Below, piece by piece: positions 11,495 to 21,370 of a stretch of DNA of 64,000 bases. The DNA lies in NCBI RefSeq assembly GCF_003148845.1, contig NZ_QGHA01000001.1:558001-622000 (forward strand), given 5' to 3'. Positions within the stretch are counted from its first letter, which is position 1. Every line of letters starts with the position of its first letter. Source of the DNA: Mucilaginibacter oryzae. GTDB taxonomy: Bacteria; Bacteroidota; Bacteroidia; Sphingobacteriales; Sphingobacteriaceae. The position numbers were made by a program, and so were the translations under genes. The notes beneath the pieces were generated by a model, which worked only from the letters and a program-made list of their open reading frames with translations, was not told the origin of the DNA and made no database searches.

Positions 11495-12259
11495 ATGAAC
11501 CAGTTATTAAACAAAGTGATTTTGATTACCGGAGGCGCGTCCGGCATAGGCCTGGCCTGTGCCGAGGCTTACATACGTGAAGGCGCAACCGTTTTTATAA
11601 TGGATGTGAATGCACCGGCGCTGGGCAAAGTATTGGCAAACCTGGGCGGTAACCACAAAGGTATTGCAGGCGATGTAGCCAAAAGTACCGATGTAAAAGC
11701 AGCGATTGATGAAATACAAAAGCATTACGGCCGGCTTGATGCCATTCATAACAACGCGGCTATAGCCCATCCCTCCAAACCTGTTGATGAAACGGAAGAA
11801 GATGAATGGGACGCGTTGATGAACATTAATCTTAAAAGCCTTTTCTGGACAACCAAACACGGCATCGGTTTACTTAAGGCATCTAAAGGCTGCATTTTAA
11901 ACACCAGCAGTATGGCGGGCGATATCGGCCAGAGCCTGCATGCGGCCTACACGGCAACCAAAGGCGGCATTAACGCGCTCACCAAATCGATGGCGCTGGA
12001 TTATGCGGCCTTCGGCATCAGGGTTAACGCCATTTCGCCGGCCGGGGTCTGGACACCGCTGCTTAAACAATGGGCGGCCGAACAGCCTGATCCGGGATCA
12101 ATTGAAAAATATTTGAACGGGATTCATGCCCTTGGCTACTGCCCGGAAGCTGATGTAGTGGCCGACGCCGCGGTTTTCCTGCTATCAGACGCGGCCCGGT
12201 TTGTAACCGGCTGTATCATGCCTGTAAGCGGAGGTGCCGAATTGGGTTACAAAAGATAA
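11495..12259 (+). CDS. SDR oxidoreductase, probable 2-keto-3-deoxy-L-fuconate dehydrogenase
   Basis: A 254-residue classical short-chain dehydrogenase. The Rossmann motif TGGASGIG is at 12-19, NNAA at 86-89, and the catalytic Ser138/139, Tyr152 and Lys156 (YTATK) are in place. D37 after the second strand favours NAD+ over NADP+. Placement between fuconate dehydratase and the fucose permease makes oxidation of 2-keto-3-deoxy-L-fuconate the likely step; the SDR class is certain, the substrate is context. Confidence 0.85.
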   Translation: MNQLLNKVILITGGASGIGLACAEAYIREGATVFIMDVNAPALGKVLANLGGNHKGIAGDVAKSTDVKAAIDEIQKHYGRLDAIHNNAAIAHPSKPVDETEEDEWDALMNINLKSLFWTTKHGIGLLKASKGCILNTSSMAGDIGQSLHAAYTATKGGINALTKSMALDYAAFGIRVNAISPAGVWTPLLKQWAAEQPDPGSIEKYLNGIHALGYCPEADVVADAAVFLLSDAARFVTGCIMPVSGGAELGYKR

Positions 12260-12266
12260 AATTGAA

Positions 12267-13568
12267 ATGATGAATAAAACTAACGGCAATTCGTCAAGAT
12301 ACCTGGGGCCGCTGTTGATAGTGATGAGCCTGATGTTTTTCTGGAACCTGAGCCGCAACATCAACGATGTGCTCATCCCCCATTTAAAAAGGGCCTGCCA
12401 GTTAACAGATCTGCAATCATCGCTGATCCAGTCGGCTTTTTTTGGCGCTTATTTTTTGATGGCCTTGCCCGCGGGTAGGTTTATCGAAAAAAGAGGGTAC
12501 AAAACCGGGATGATCACCGGGTTGGTACTGGCTGCCATTGGCGCGGCCATATTTTACCCGGCGGCCATAACAAGGTTTTACCCGGTGTTTTTGCTTGCCT
12601 TGTTTACCATGGCTTCGGGCTTTGCCATTTTAGAAGTTACGGCGACACCCTATATTTCCAGACTGGGCGACCCCGACCATGCTTCAAGTCGGCTAAGTTT
12701 GGCGGCCGCTATAGGTTCGGTGGGTGCAACCATTGGGCCATACCTGGGTTCGGCTTTTTTATTGCATGATCAGGATATATCCGCAAATTTAATAGCATCT
12801 CTCAATCCGCAACAGCTGCAAAACTTTTTAAATGGCGAGGCGCATATGGTTATAGCGCCTTACCTTACACTCGCCGGGCTTTTTATCGCGCTTTGTATTT
12901 TGCTGTATTTTTTAAACTTTCCGGTAATTAACGAAGGTGTATCGAATAAAAAACTGTCGGATGTTTTTAAGTTTAAACACACCATGCTGGGTGTATTCGC
13001 CGTTTTCGCTTACCTCGGTGCCGAAGTTGGTGTGGTGAGCTTTATTATCCGCTACACTAAAACGTTAAATATTGTCGGCATGACCGAAAAGAAAGCCGCC
13101 CTGTTTATTACGCTCTATATGGCGTTGGTACTGGCGGGGCGTTTACTGGGCGCGCTGATACTTAAACATAACAAACCGAATAAGGTACTTATTATTTGCA
13201 GCACCGGAGCCTTTGGCCTGGTGTTGGTTTCGGTTTTAACAAGCGGATACCTTTCTATCATCACCTTATCAATTGTTGGATTTTTCACCTCGGTTATGTA
13301 CCCCATCATCTTTACGCTAAGTATTAAAAATATCGGCGGGTATACCAAAGTAGCTTCTTCTTTGCTGATTATGGGGGTTGTGGGCGGAGCTATCATTCCT
13401 CCGGTAATGGGTTTGATATCCGATCATGCAGGCATCAGGCTTGCCTTCACAGCACCCTTAATCTGTTACCTGTATGTTTTATTTTATGGATTGAAAGGTT
13501 ATGTGGTGAAGCACGCCCCATTAGCTGATGACATAGACGAGGCCATAATTACCGTGGCCGGCCATTGA
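12267..13568 (+). CDS. fucP: L-fucose:H+ symporter-like MFS permease
   Basis: 433 residues with about 12 membrane helices, close to E. coli FucP in length. SLMFFWNLSRNINDVLIPHLK near the N-terminus is the FHS-family helix 1 pattern, in which an acidic residue couples protons to sugar. It imports free L-fucose or a similar hexose released by the outer enzymes. The frame opens at 12234 inside the SDR gene, but tandem ATGs at 12267 and 12270, after the SDR stop, are more plausible. It is the last gene of the three-gene operon. Confidence 0.85.
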   Translation: MMNKTNGNSSRYLGPLLIVMSLMFFWNLSRNINDVLIPHLKRACQLTDLQSSLIQSAFFGAYFLMALPAGRFIEKRGYKTGMITGLVLAAIGAAIFYPAAITRFYPVFLLALFTMASGFAILEVTATPYISRLGDPDHASSRLSLAAAIGSVGATIGPYLGSAFLLHDQDISANLIASLNPQQLQNFLNGEAHMVIAPYLTLAGLFIALCILLYFLNFPVINEGVSNKKLSDVFKFKHTMLGVFAVFAYLGAEVGVVSFIIRYTKTLNIVGMTEKKAALFITLYMALVLAGRLLGALILKHNKPNKVLIICSTGAFGLVLVSVLTSGYLSIITLSIVGFFTSVMYPIIFTLSIKNIGGYTKVASSLLIMGVVGGAIIPPVMGLISDHAGIRLAFTAPLICYLYVLFYGLKGYVVKHAPLADDIDEAIITVAGH

Positions 13569-13593
13569 GTTGAAGCTGCACCGTTTTTTGCAA

Positions 13594-13623
13594 CAACAAA
13601 TAAAAGTTGCGCTTATTTTGTTG
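13594..13623 (+). terminator. Weak AT-rich hairpin after the fucose operon
   Basis: CAACAAATAA (13594-13603) pairs with TTATTTTGTTG (13613-13623) with one bulge, 26 bases past the permease stop. It is AT-rich with no clean T tail. The rest of the 300-base gap to 13869 is AT-rich and shows no confident promoter. Confidence 0.35.
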
Positions 13624-13868
13624 TCAAATACACACTTATTGCACACAAATTGCTACTAAATCGTTTTTTTGACCTAATTAAGAAAATACATAGTCAAAAT
13701 AGTATCGAAACTCATCAATTTTAGCGCAATTTATTGCCGGTGTTCGCTCTACTTTTATTTTAATTATAAACAGCAACTACTGAAGGTTTACTAAAGAATT
13801 TAAACCAGGTACAACGGCCCGAAAAAAAAGCCGCGAACCTGGACTGGGATTGCTATAACCGTTACTGA

Positions 13869-15860
13869 ATGATTAAAACTTTACTAATTGCGCTATTATT
13901 TGGGTTCGCGGCCGGCATTGCCTCAGCACAGCATCATGAAAATGAGCTTGCGGGCAATGCCCCAGCCGCATATACTATACAAAAAACCACTACCGACAGT
14001 TGGAAAGGTTTTGAGCGCATCAACCTGAACGTTGGTCCGCACAGCGCTTATTTTGTAAACCCTAAGAAATCGCTCGACGGCAATCCGTGGATCTGGCGGG
14101 CATCCTTCCCCGACTGGCATACCGATATTGATAGTATTTTGCTTAGCAAAGGGTTTCATGTTGCTTATGTTAAGGTTGATAACCTGTACGGAAGCCCTTA
14201 CGCCTTACAGGTATGGGACGTTTTTTATAAATACCTGACCACAGAACAAGGATTTGCCTTTAAGGCGGCGCTGGAGGGTGTTAGCCGCGGCGGCTTATAT
14301 GTTTATGGATGGGCCAAACGCAACCCGGATAAAGTGACCTGCATTTACAACGAAGCCCCCGTTTGCGATATTAAAAGCTGGCCCGGCGGCAAACTAAGCG
14401 GTCCCGGCGACGCGGCTCTGTGGAAACAGCTACAGGAGGTTTACCACATTACCGAACAACAGGCGCTTGCTTATCATGATAACCCCATCGATAACCTGGA
14501 CGGGCTTGCCGCCTTCAAGGTACCGGTAATGCACATCATCGGCATTGATGACAAATTAGTGCCTAATGCCGAAAATACCAATATCCTTGCACAACGCTAT
14601 ACAGCTTTAGGTGGCCCGATGATGGTGTACCCGGTAACTGCCGGTCCGCAGGAATTGAGCGGACACCACTTCCCCATAGAAAATCCGGAGCAATGGGCTA
14701 ACCTAATTACGGGTTACAGCTACCCGGTAAAAAAGATACTTCCTTATAACAATTATTTCAAAGTTCGCGATGGATTGGCGAACAGCCTGAACCTTTTCAA
14801 AACAAATAAAACCGCTACGGTAGCATTTTTAGGCGGTTCGATAACCTACAACCCCGGCTGGCGCGAAAAAATAAGCCGCTATTTTACCGAGCGCTTCCCC
14901 GCTACCAAATTTCATTTTATCCAGGCCGGTATCCCATCCTTGGGCAGCGTTCCGCATGCCTTTCGTTTACAGCGCGATGTGCTGGATTCGGGCCGGGTAG
15001 ACCTGTTGTTTGTTGAAGCAGCCGTAAATGATAATGTGAACGGGTTAGACAGCCTAACCGAAGTTAAAGCCTTAGAAGGCATCGTTCGCCACGCCAAAAC
15101 AGCAAACCCCGCAATGGATATTGTGATGATGGAGTTTGTTGATCCGGACAAGATCAGGGATTACAACAACGACAAAACACCGTTGCAGGTTGCAAACCAC
15201 GAGCTCATCTCGGGTTATTACGGCCTGCCGTCGGTTAATCTTGCCAAAGAAGTTACCGACAAACTGAATAACCAGGAGTTTTCATGGCAGTATGATTTTA
15301 AAGACCTCCACCCTGCCATCTACGGCCAGGAACTTTATTTCGCTTCGATAAAAAGCCTGCTGGATCAATGCTTTGCCGGATATCCTTCCTCCACAAAGTT
15401 GGTTAATAAGTCATTGCCCAAACCATTAAACGCGTTAAACATCAGCAAGGGGCAATACTACAGCATCCAAAATGCCAAAAATTTAAACGGCTGGGTTATA
15501 AATCCGGATTGGACACCGACCGATAACACTGCCACCCGCGATGGCTTTGTACACAAACCAATGCTCATCGGCACAAAACCGGGTTCAAGCTTAACCTTGC
15601 CATTTAAGGGAACAGCCATAGGTATGGCCATTGTTTCAGGGCCGGATGCAGGCATCATCAATTACAGTATTGATGGCGGGGCCGAAAAAACGATGGATTT
15701 GTATACGCAATACAGCTCCTGGTTATACCTGCCCTGGTATGTAACCTTCAGCACCGATCTGAAAAGGGGGCGGCACACACTCAAACTTAAAATAGATAGC
15801 CATAAAAACATGAACAGCAAGGGGACCGCGTGCCAGGTGATCTACTTTTTAACCAATTAA
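13869..15860 (+). CDS. Two-headed secreted esterase: alpha/beta hydrolase plus SGNH hydrolase
   Basis: 663 residues with a signal peptide ending near ASAQ. The N-terminal half (about 45-285) is an alpha/beta hydrolase: nucleophile S139 (GVSRGG), acid D227 or D228 (GIDDK) and H266/267 (SGHHFP). The C-terminal half (about 315-500) is an SGNH hydrolase: S324 in GGSITY, N387 in AAVNDN, and D479/H481 in DLHPA. A beta-rich tail follows. Both active sites look intact. It sits directly before the SusC operon, so deacylation of the imported glycan is likely. Confidence 0.8.
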   Translation: MIKTLLIALLFGFAAGIASAQHHENELAGNAPAAYTIQKTTTDSWKGFERINLNVGPHSAYFVNPKKSLDGNPWIWRASFPDWHTDIDSILLSKGFHVAYVKVDNLYGSPYALQVWDVFYKYLTTEQGFAFKAALEGVSRGGLYVYGWAKRNPDKVTCIYNEAPVCDIKSWPGGKLSGPGDAALWKQLQEVYHITEQQALAYHDNPIDNLDGLAAFKVPVMHIIGIDDKLVPNAENTNILAQRYTALGGPMMVYPVTAGPQELSGHHFPIENPEQWANLITGYSYPVKKILPYNNYFKVRDGLANSLNLFKTNKTATVAFLGGSITYNPGWREKISRYFTERFPATKFHFIQAGIPSLGSVPHAFRLQRDVLDSGRVDLLFVEAAVNDNVNGLDSLTEVKALEGIVRHAKTANPAMDIVMMEFVDPDKIRDYNNDKTPLQVANHELISGYYGLPSVNLAKEVTDKLNNQEFSWQYDFKDLHPAIYGQELYFASIKSLLDQCFAGYPSSTKLVNKSLPKPLNALNISKGQYYSIQNAKNLNGWVINPDWTPTDNTATRDGFVHKPMLIGTKPGSSLTLPFKGTAIGMAIVSGPDAGIINYSIDGGAEKTMDLYTQYSSWLYLPWYVTFSTDLKRGRHTLKLKIDSHKNMNSKGTACQVIYFLTN

Positions 15861-15872
15861 TTTTTTAAAAGC

Positions 15873-15907
15873 AAAGCCGGTCAGCGTAAACGGGTATCCG
15901 GTTTTTT
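15873..15907 (+). terminator. Probable terminator after the two-headed esterase
   Basis: AAAGCCGG (15873-15880) pairs with CCGGTTTT (15898-15905) with one G-T wobble and a 17-base loop, then continues into a T run. It would separate the esterase gene from susC. Confidence 0.5.
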
Positions 15908-16045
15908 AATTGTCAGTTTAACATATTTTAAAGCTCTATACCAAATGATTAAACCCAATGCAAAACCATTACTCCGCCTTTAACACGGAGGTCAAAAAAC
16001 ACAAGCCAATTTAAAAACCCTTTAATCAATTTATTAAACCAATTT

Positions 16046-19000
16046 ATGAACAAACTTTACCAACTGATCAAAACCCGGGGGGAGCATAAACGCTCTTTTA
16101 AACCTGCACCGGGTTTTTATTGTTTTGTGTTATTGCTGCTGAGCCTGCTTTGTTCGGCGCAATTTTCGCATGCGCAAACCAAGGTAACTATTACCGGTAC
16201 CGTGACCGATACCCTTGGCGGAAAAATAGCCGGGGCAAACATCATAGCTACCAACCGTAAAAACCTGGGCACCACTACAGATGTTAACGGCAAATTTGTT
16301 ATTGATGCCGAACCGGGCACCATTTTCAAGGTATCGTATGTAACCTTCCTCGATCAGACATTTACCGTTACCGGGAGCAAACTGGTGGTTAACATCGTAT
16401 TGAAAGAGTCAAAACGCGGCCTTGACGAGGTGGTGGTTTTGGCTTACGGTAAAAAAGAACGCCGTGAAGCCGTGGTTGGTTCGGTTACTACCGTTAAACC
16501 GATGGACCTGAAAATTCCGGCCAGTAACTTAACCAACGCGCTTGCCGGCCAGGTTGCAGGTGTTATCGCATTTCAGCCTAACGGGCAGCCGGGTTTGGAT
16601 AATTCCAACTTCTTTATCAGGGGCGTAACCACCTTTGGTTATAAAAAAGACCCGCTTATCTTAATTGATAACGTAGAGCTGACCGCTAACGACCTTGCCC
16701 GTTTGCAGGTTGACGATATTGCCAGCTTTTCGATTTTGAAAGATGCCAGCGCCACAGCCCTTTACGGTGCACGTGGCGCTAACGGTGTTATTTTAGTAAG
16801 CACCAAAGAAGGTAAGGTAGGTAAAGCCAAGATCAACGCCCGCGTGGAGAACTCGATCAGCCAATCGGCCAAAACCCTGCAACTTGCTGATCCTATTACT
16901 TACATGAAGCTTTTTAACGAAGCGACCATTACCCGCGACCCGACAAGTCCGCCGCCCTTCACCCCCAACAAAATATTGAATACCGAAGCAGCCCTCCGCG
17001 GCGATCCGGGTAGTAATAAATACGTTTACCCGGCTGTAGACTGGCTGGACATGCTTTTCAAAAAACGTACCGCCACCCAGCGTGCCGATTTAAGTGTAAG
17101 CGGCGGCGGCGATGTTGCCCGTTACTATGTATCAGGTTCGTACAATGTTGACCATGGTATATTGAAAGAGGATATAGCCAACAATAATAACAACAACGTT
17201 AAGTTTGAAAACTTCCAGCTCCGCTCGAACGTGAATATCAACCTTACCAAAAGCACCGAACTGGTAGTAAGGCTGGTGGGCTCATTTAACGAGTATAATG
17301 GCCCCATGACCAGCGACGCTTCGTTCTCGACCGATCTGTATAACGTGGCCGTACACACCAGCCCGGTATTATTCCCGGCCTATTTCCCGGCCGATTCGGC
17401 AAACATGAACGCCAAGCACATTTTATTCGGTAACGCCGCGCCAAGTGTTGCCAACGGAACCGCAGGACCAAACGCCATAGCTTACAATAACCCCTACGCG
17501 GCATTATTGCGTGGCCATAAAAACTTCTCCGAATCAAGGTTATCAGCGCAGCTGGAGTTAAACCAAAAGCTGAATTTCATTACCGATGGCCTTAATTTTC
17601 ACGGCTTGTTCCATACCAACAGGTACGCGTACTTCCAATCGCACATGAATTATTCGCCGTTTTATTATTTCGCGGATGAGAGTAACTATGACAAAGCTAC
17701 CAACACCTATAAATTAACCTGGCTCAACTCGCAACCGGCAGGCAACGGTGTGCCTAACGTACCAACCGAATACCTCACTTACAGCCGCGACCGGGATTAT
17801 GACAACCTGAATACCTTTATCTTTTTCCAGGGTGTTTTAGATTACAACCACGCCTTTGGCGATCATAACGTGAGCGCTTCATTAATCGGTACACGTCAGC
17901 AAACAGTATACTCTGATGCTAAAGACCCGGTATTAAATTATACAACCCTACAATATTCGTTACCCTACCGCAACCTTACTGTGGCCGGTCGCGCAACTTA
18001 CTCATTCAAAAGCCGTTACTTTTTAGAGTTCAACTTTGGGTACAACGGTACCGAACGCTTTTCTGCTAATCACAGGTTTGGTTTCTTCCCTACCATCGGC
18101 GGTTCGTGGATTGTATCGGATGAGAAATTCTGGGGCCAGGGATTGTACAATGTATTCAGCCGTGTAAAACTACGGGCCAGCTACGGGTTGGTAGGTAACG
18201 ACGCTATCGGTCAGCAGCGCTTTTTCTTCCTTTCGGACGTTAACCTTAACGGGGGTAACCCGGCCTACTTTGGCACCTTCAATAACTACAGGCGCGAAGG
18301 TGTTTACATCAACAATTACGAAAACCCGAATATTACCTGGGAAACCTCACGCCAACTTAACCTTGGCCTTGAGTTTACCATGTTTAAAAATCTGAACGTA
18401 GTTGCCGAGGTTTACAAATACCACCGCTACAACATTCTGCAAACGCGCTCGTCGTTACCTACCACCATGGGCCTTGAGGCGCTTGACCAGAACGGCAACC
18501 CTAAAGTAACGGCCAATATTGGTACAGCCGACTCGAAAGGTATCGACCTGTCGGCAGATTACAAGGCCCCTATTGGCAGAGGCGGCGCCTGGTTACAGGG
18601 CCGTGGCAACTTCACACTCGCTACCAGCAAATACGGTAACTACGAAGAACCGCAATGGGCTGAGGCTTACCGCTACCAATCTGGCCAAACCATAAACAGG
18701 GCCTATGGCTACATTGCCGAACGTTTGTTTGTTGACGATAATGAGGCACGGAACTCTCCTTCGCAAATATTCTCGAACAACGGCGTGCCCCCGGGCGGTG
18801 GCGACATCAAATACCGCGACCTTAACGGCGATGGTAAAATTGACGCTGCCGATCAAACATTTATCGGTAACCCTACCGTTCCCGAAATTGTGTACGGCGC
18901 AGGTTTATCGGGCGGTTATAAAAACTTCGATATTTCCTGCTTTTTCCAGGGGCAGGCGCGGGTATCATTCTTTATAGATCCGAGCCGGGTTAGCCCATTC

Positions 19001-19387
19001 ATCCAAAGCCCTGATCCATACATCTATGGCAACACCCAGTTAATTAAAGCTTTTGCCGATGACCACTGGAGCGAAGAAAACCAAAACCTGTACGCTACCT
19101 ACCCGCGTTTAGGCGTTACCGGTAACCAGATTGAAAACAACCGCCAAAACAGTACCTGGTGGATGCGCGACGGCAGCTTTATCAGGCTGAAATCGGTAGA
19201 GATTGGCTACTCCTTACCGCCATCAATACTGAAACGCTTAAACGTAACCAAATGCCGCATTTACTTTAACGGCTTAAACCTGTACACCTGGAGCCCCTTC
19301 AAATTATGGGATCCGGAGCTGCGCGGCAACGGTTTTGCCTACCCTATACAAAAGGTATTCAACTTAGGCATCAACGTTAACCTATAA
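16046..19387 (+). CDS. SusC/RagA-type TonB-dependent outer-membrane transporter
   Basis: 1113 residues. A signal segment ends at SHAQ, followed by a carboxypeptidase-D-like regulatory domain (about 47-125, ITGTVTDTLGG), a TonB-box-like stretch (DEVVVLAYG), the plug domain (about 145-255, ending GARGANGVILV), and a 22-strand barrel to the C-terminus. It imports oligosaccharides across the outer membrane using TonB energy. The SusD partner starts 25 bases downstream. The specific glycan is inferred from the enzymes nearby. Confidence 0.96.
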   Translation: MNKLYQLIKTRGEHKRSFKPAPGFYCFVLLLLSLLCSAQFSHAQTKVTITGTVTDTLGGKIAGANIIATNRKNLGTTTDVNGKFVIDAEPGTIFKVSYVTFLDQTFTVTGSKLVVNIVLKESKRGLDEVVVLAYGKKERREAVVGSVTTVKPMDLKIPASNLTNALAGQVAGVIAFQPNGQPGLDNSNFFIRGVTTFGYKKDPLILIDNVELTANDLARLQVDDIASFSILKDASATALYGARGANGVILVSTKEGKVGKAKINARVENSISQSAKTLQLADPITYMKLFNEATITRDPTSPPPFTPNKILNTEAALRGDPGSNKYVYPAVDWLDMLFKKRTATQRADLSVSGGGDVARYYVSGSYNVDHGILKEDIANNNNNNVKFENFQLRSNVNINLTKSTELVVRLVGSFNEYNGPMTSDASFSTDLYNVAVHTSPVLFPAYFPADSANMNAKHILFGNAAPSVANGTAGPNAIAYNNPYAALLRGHKNFSESRLSAQLELNQKLNFITDGLNFHGLFHTNRYAYFQSHMNYSPFYYFADESNYDKATNTYKLTWLNSQPAGNGVPNVPTEYLTYSRDRDYDNLNTFIFFQGVLDYNHAFGDHNVSASLIGTRQQTVYSDAKDPVLNYTTLQYSLPYRNLTVAGRATYSFKSRYFLEFNFGYNGTERFSANHRFGFFPTIGGSWIVSDEKFWGQGLYNVFSRVKLRASYGLVGNDAIGQQRFFFLSDVNLNGGNPAYFGTFNNYRREGVYINNYENPNITWETSRQLNLGLEFTMFKNLNVVAEVYKYHRYNILQTRSSLPTTMGLEALDQNGNPKVTANIGTADSKGIDLSADYKAPIGRGGAWLQGRGNFTLATSKYGNYEEPQWAEAYRYQSGQTINRAYGYIAERLFVDDNEARNSPSQIFSNNGVPPGGGDIKYRDLNGDGKIDAADQTFIGNPTVPEIVYGAGLSGGYKNFDISCFFQGQARVSFFIDPSRVSPFIQSPDPYIYGNTQLIKAFADDHWSEENQNLYATYPRLGVTGNQIENNRQNSTWWMRDGSFIRLKSVEIGYSLPPSILKRLNVTKCRIYFNGLNLYTWSPFKLWDPELRGNGFAYPIQKVFNLGINVNL

Positions 19388-19412
19388 TTTTTACTGATCA
19401 ATACTGAGTATT

Positions 19413-21323
19413 ATGAAACAATATTATAAACTTTTATTACTGGTAGGGCTCCTGATTTCGGGCGCATCATGTAAAAAATACCTTGATGTAACGCCTGATA
19501 ATACCGGTACCCTCGAGTACGCTTTCAGGAACCGTAACGAAGCCGAAAACTACCTGTTTACCTGCTATGCTACGTTACAGCAGTTCTATGATCCTACATC
19601 AAATGTGGGCTTCACTACCTCTTCAGAGATTATTTATCCCAACAACCTTACCAATAAGCCCCTAAACGAAAACGGTTTCAACCTCATCCGCGGCGCTCAA
19701 AACAGCAGTAACCCGGGTGTTAACTGGTGGGACGGCGAAAACGGCGGGCAGGCCTTATTCCGCTCGCTACGGAGGTGTAATATTTTCCTCGAAAACATTG
19801 ACAAGGCCTTCGATCTTACTCCGGCAGAAAAAGCACGCTGGGTTGCCGAGGTAAAATTTCTAAAGGCTTACTATCATTACTACCTGTGCCGCCTGTACGG
19901 TCCGGTACCACTGATAAAAACCAATGTTGATATTTCGGCCGCAACCGAAGAAGTAAGGGTAAAACGAGCGCCGGTTGATTCGGTATTTAACTATTGTGTG
20001 CAGCTGTTGGACGAAGCGATCCCCAATCTGCCCCCGGTAATCACTAACCAGGCTAAAGAACTTGGCCGTATAACCCAGCTAACCGCCTTATCTATCAAGG
20101 CCGAGATGCTGGCAACACAGGCCAGCCCGCTGTTTAATGGCAATCCGGATTATGCCAGCATGAAAAACAAGGATGGACAGTTGCTGTTTTCAACCATTGC
20201 CGATCCGCAAAAATGGAAACGAGCTGCCGATGCGGCCAAGGCAGCTATAGATGCCTGTACCGCTAACGGTCTTAAATTATACACCTTTGTTTCGCCGCCA
20301 ACGGTTGGCACCCTGTCTGACGAGTTACGTGCCGAATTAACCATTCAAAACACCGTTACCGAAAAATGGGACCAAAACCCGGAATTGATCTGGGCTTTAA
20401 ACCCAACTTTTCCGTGCCAGGGTTATGCTACACCAAGGCTAACGCCGAAATCGGCGGTGAACATCTTCTCCAACCCATCAACCTTCGCTGTACCTATTTC
20501 AACCCAGGAGCTTTTTTATACTGCTAATGGTGTACCCGTTAACGAGGATAAGAACTTTGATTACGCCAACCGATACGCGCTTAAAACAGCAGGCGATGCC
20601 GATAAATACCTGATAGCTAAAGGTTACACCACCATTAACGAGCATTTCGGCCGCGAAACACGCTTTTATGCCAACATTGCTTTTGACGGCGCCATCTGGT
20701 ATGGTAACGGTATTTACAACCAGGACCAGGCTTACCATGTGGAGGCACGTGGCAATACGTCACTGGCCGGACCTAAAGACCGTAACACACTAAACATTAC
20801 CGGTTACTGGCCTAAAAAACTGGCCAATTATTTATCAGTTTATGATGATGGCTTTCAACCTATCGAATTTCACCTGCCATTAATGAGGCTTGCAGGTTTA
20901 TACCTGCTTTATGCAGAAGCATTGAACGAAGTTGGCGGCCCAACTGCCGAAGTGTACGATTACATTGACAGGGTAAGGGCAAGAGCTGGTTTGAAAGGTG
21001 TGGTTGAATCATGGTCCACCTATTCTAAAAACCCGAATAAACCAACTAGCAAAGAAGGTTTGCGTGATATCATCCACCGCGAGCGCCGGATAGAGCTTTG
21101 TTTTGAGGCGCAAAGCGGGTGGGACCTTCGCCGCTGGAAGGAGATACAACAGGTGCTGAGCGTGCCTATGCAGGGTTGGAACATTTACGAAACCGAGCCG
21201 GGCAACTACTATCGCCCTAATACGGTGATGACACCCGTTTTTGGCTTGCGCAATTATTTCTGGCCGATAAAAGATTACGATTTAACGGTTAACAACAACC
21301 TGGTGCAAACCACCTACTGGTAG
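19413..21323 (+). CDS. SusD/RagB-type surface glycan-binding lipoprotein
   Basis: 636 residues with a lipoprotein signal (LISGASC, acylated Cys20). It then follows the SusD pattern: KKYLDVTPDN, a TPR-like helical scaffold (about 60-330), and the C-terminal RERRIELCFE/GWDLRRWKE motif that is nearly universal in the family. It forms the lid over the SusC channel and binds the substrate at the cell surface. It is longer than typical (about 500-550), with extra sequence between about 330 and 450. Confidence 0.95.
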   Translation: MKQYYKLLLLVGLLISGASCKKYLDVTPDNTGTLEYAFRNRNEAENYLFTCYATLQQFYDPTSNVGFTTSSEIIYPNNLTNKPLNENGFNLIRGAQNSSNPGVNWWDGENGGQALFRSLRRCNIFLENIDKAFDLTPAEKARWVAEVKFLKAYYHYYLCRLYGPVPLIKTNVDISAATEEVRVKRAPVDSVFNYCVQLLDEAIPNLPPVITNQAKELGRITQLTALSIKAEMLATQASPLFNGNPDYASMKNKDGQLLFSTIADPQKWKRAADAAKAAIDACTANGLKLYTFVSPPTVGTLSDELRAELTIQNTVTEKWDQNPELIWALNPTFPCQGYATPRLTPKSAVNIFSNPSTFAVPISTQELFYTANGVPVNEDKNFDYANRYALKTAGDADKYLIAKGYTTINEHFGRETRFYANIAFDGAIWYGNGIYNQDQAYHVEARGNTSLAGPKDRNTLNITGYWPKKLANYLSVYDDGFQPIEFHLPLMRLAGLYLLYAEALNEVGGPTAEVYDYIDRVRARAGLKGVVESWSTYSKNPNKPTSKEGLRDIIHRERRIELCFEAQSGWDLRRWKEIQQVLSVPMQGWNIYETEPGNYYRPNTVMTPVFGLRNYFWPIKDYDLTVNNNLVQTTYW

Positions 21324-21370
21324 GCCGCCCATCAATTATAAACGAACTAATTCAATATAAATAAAGAATT

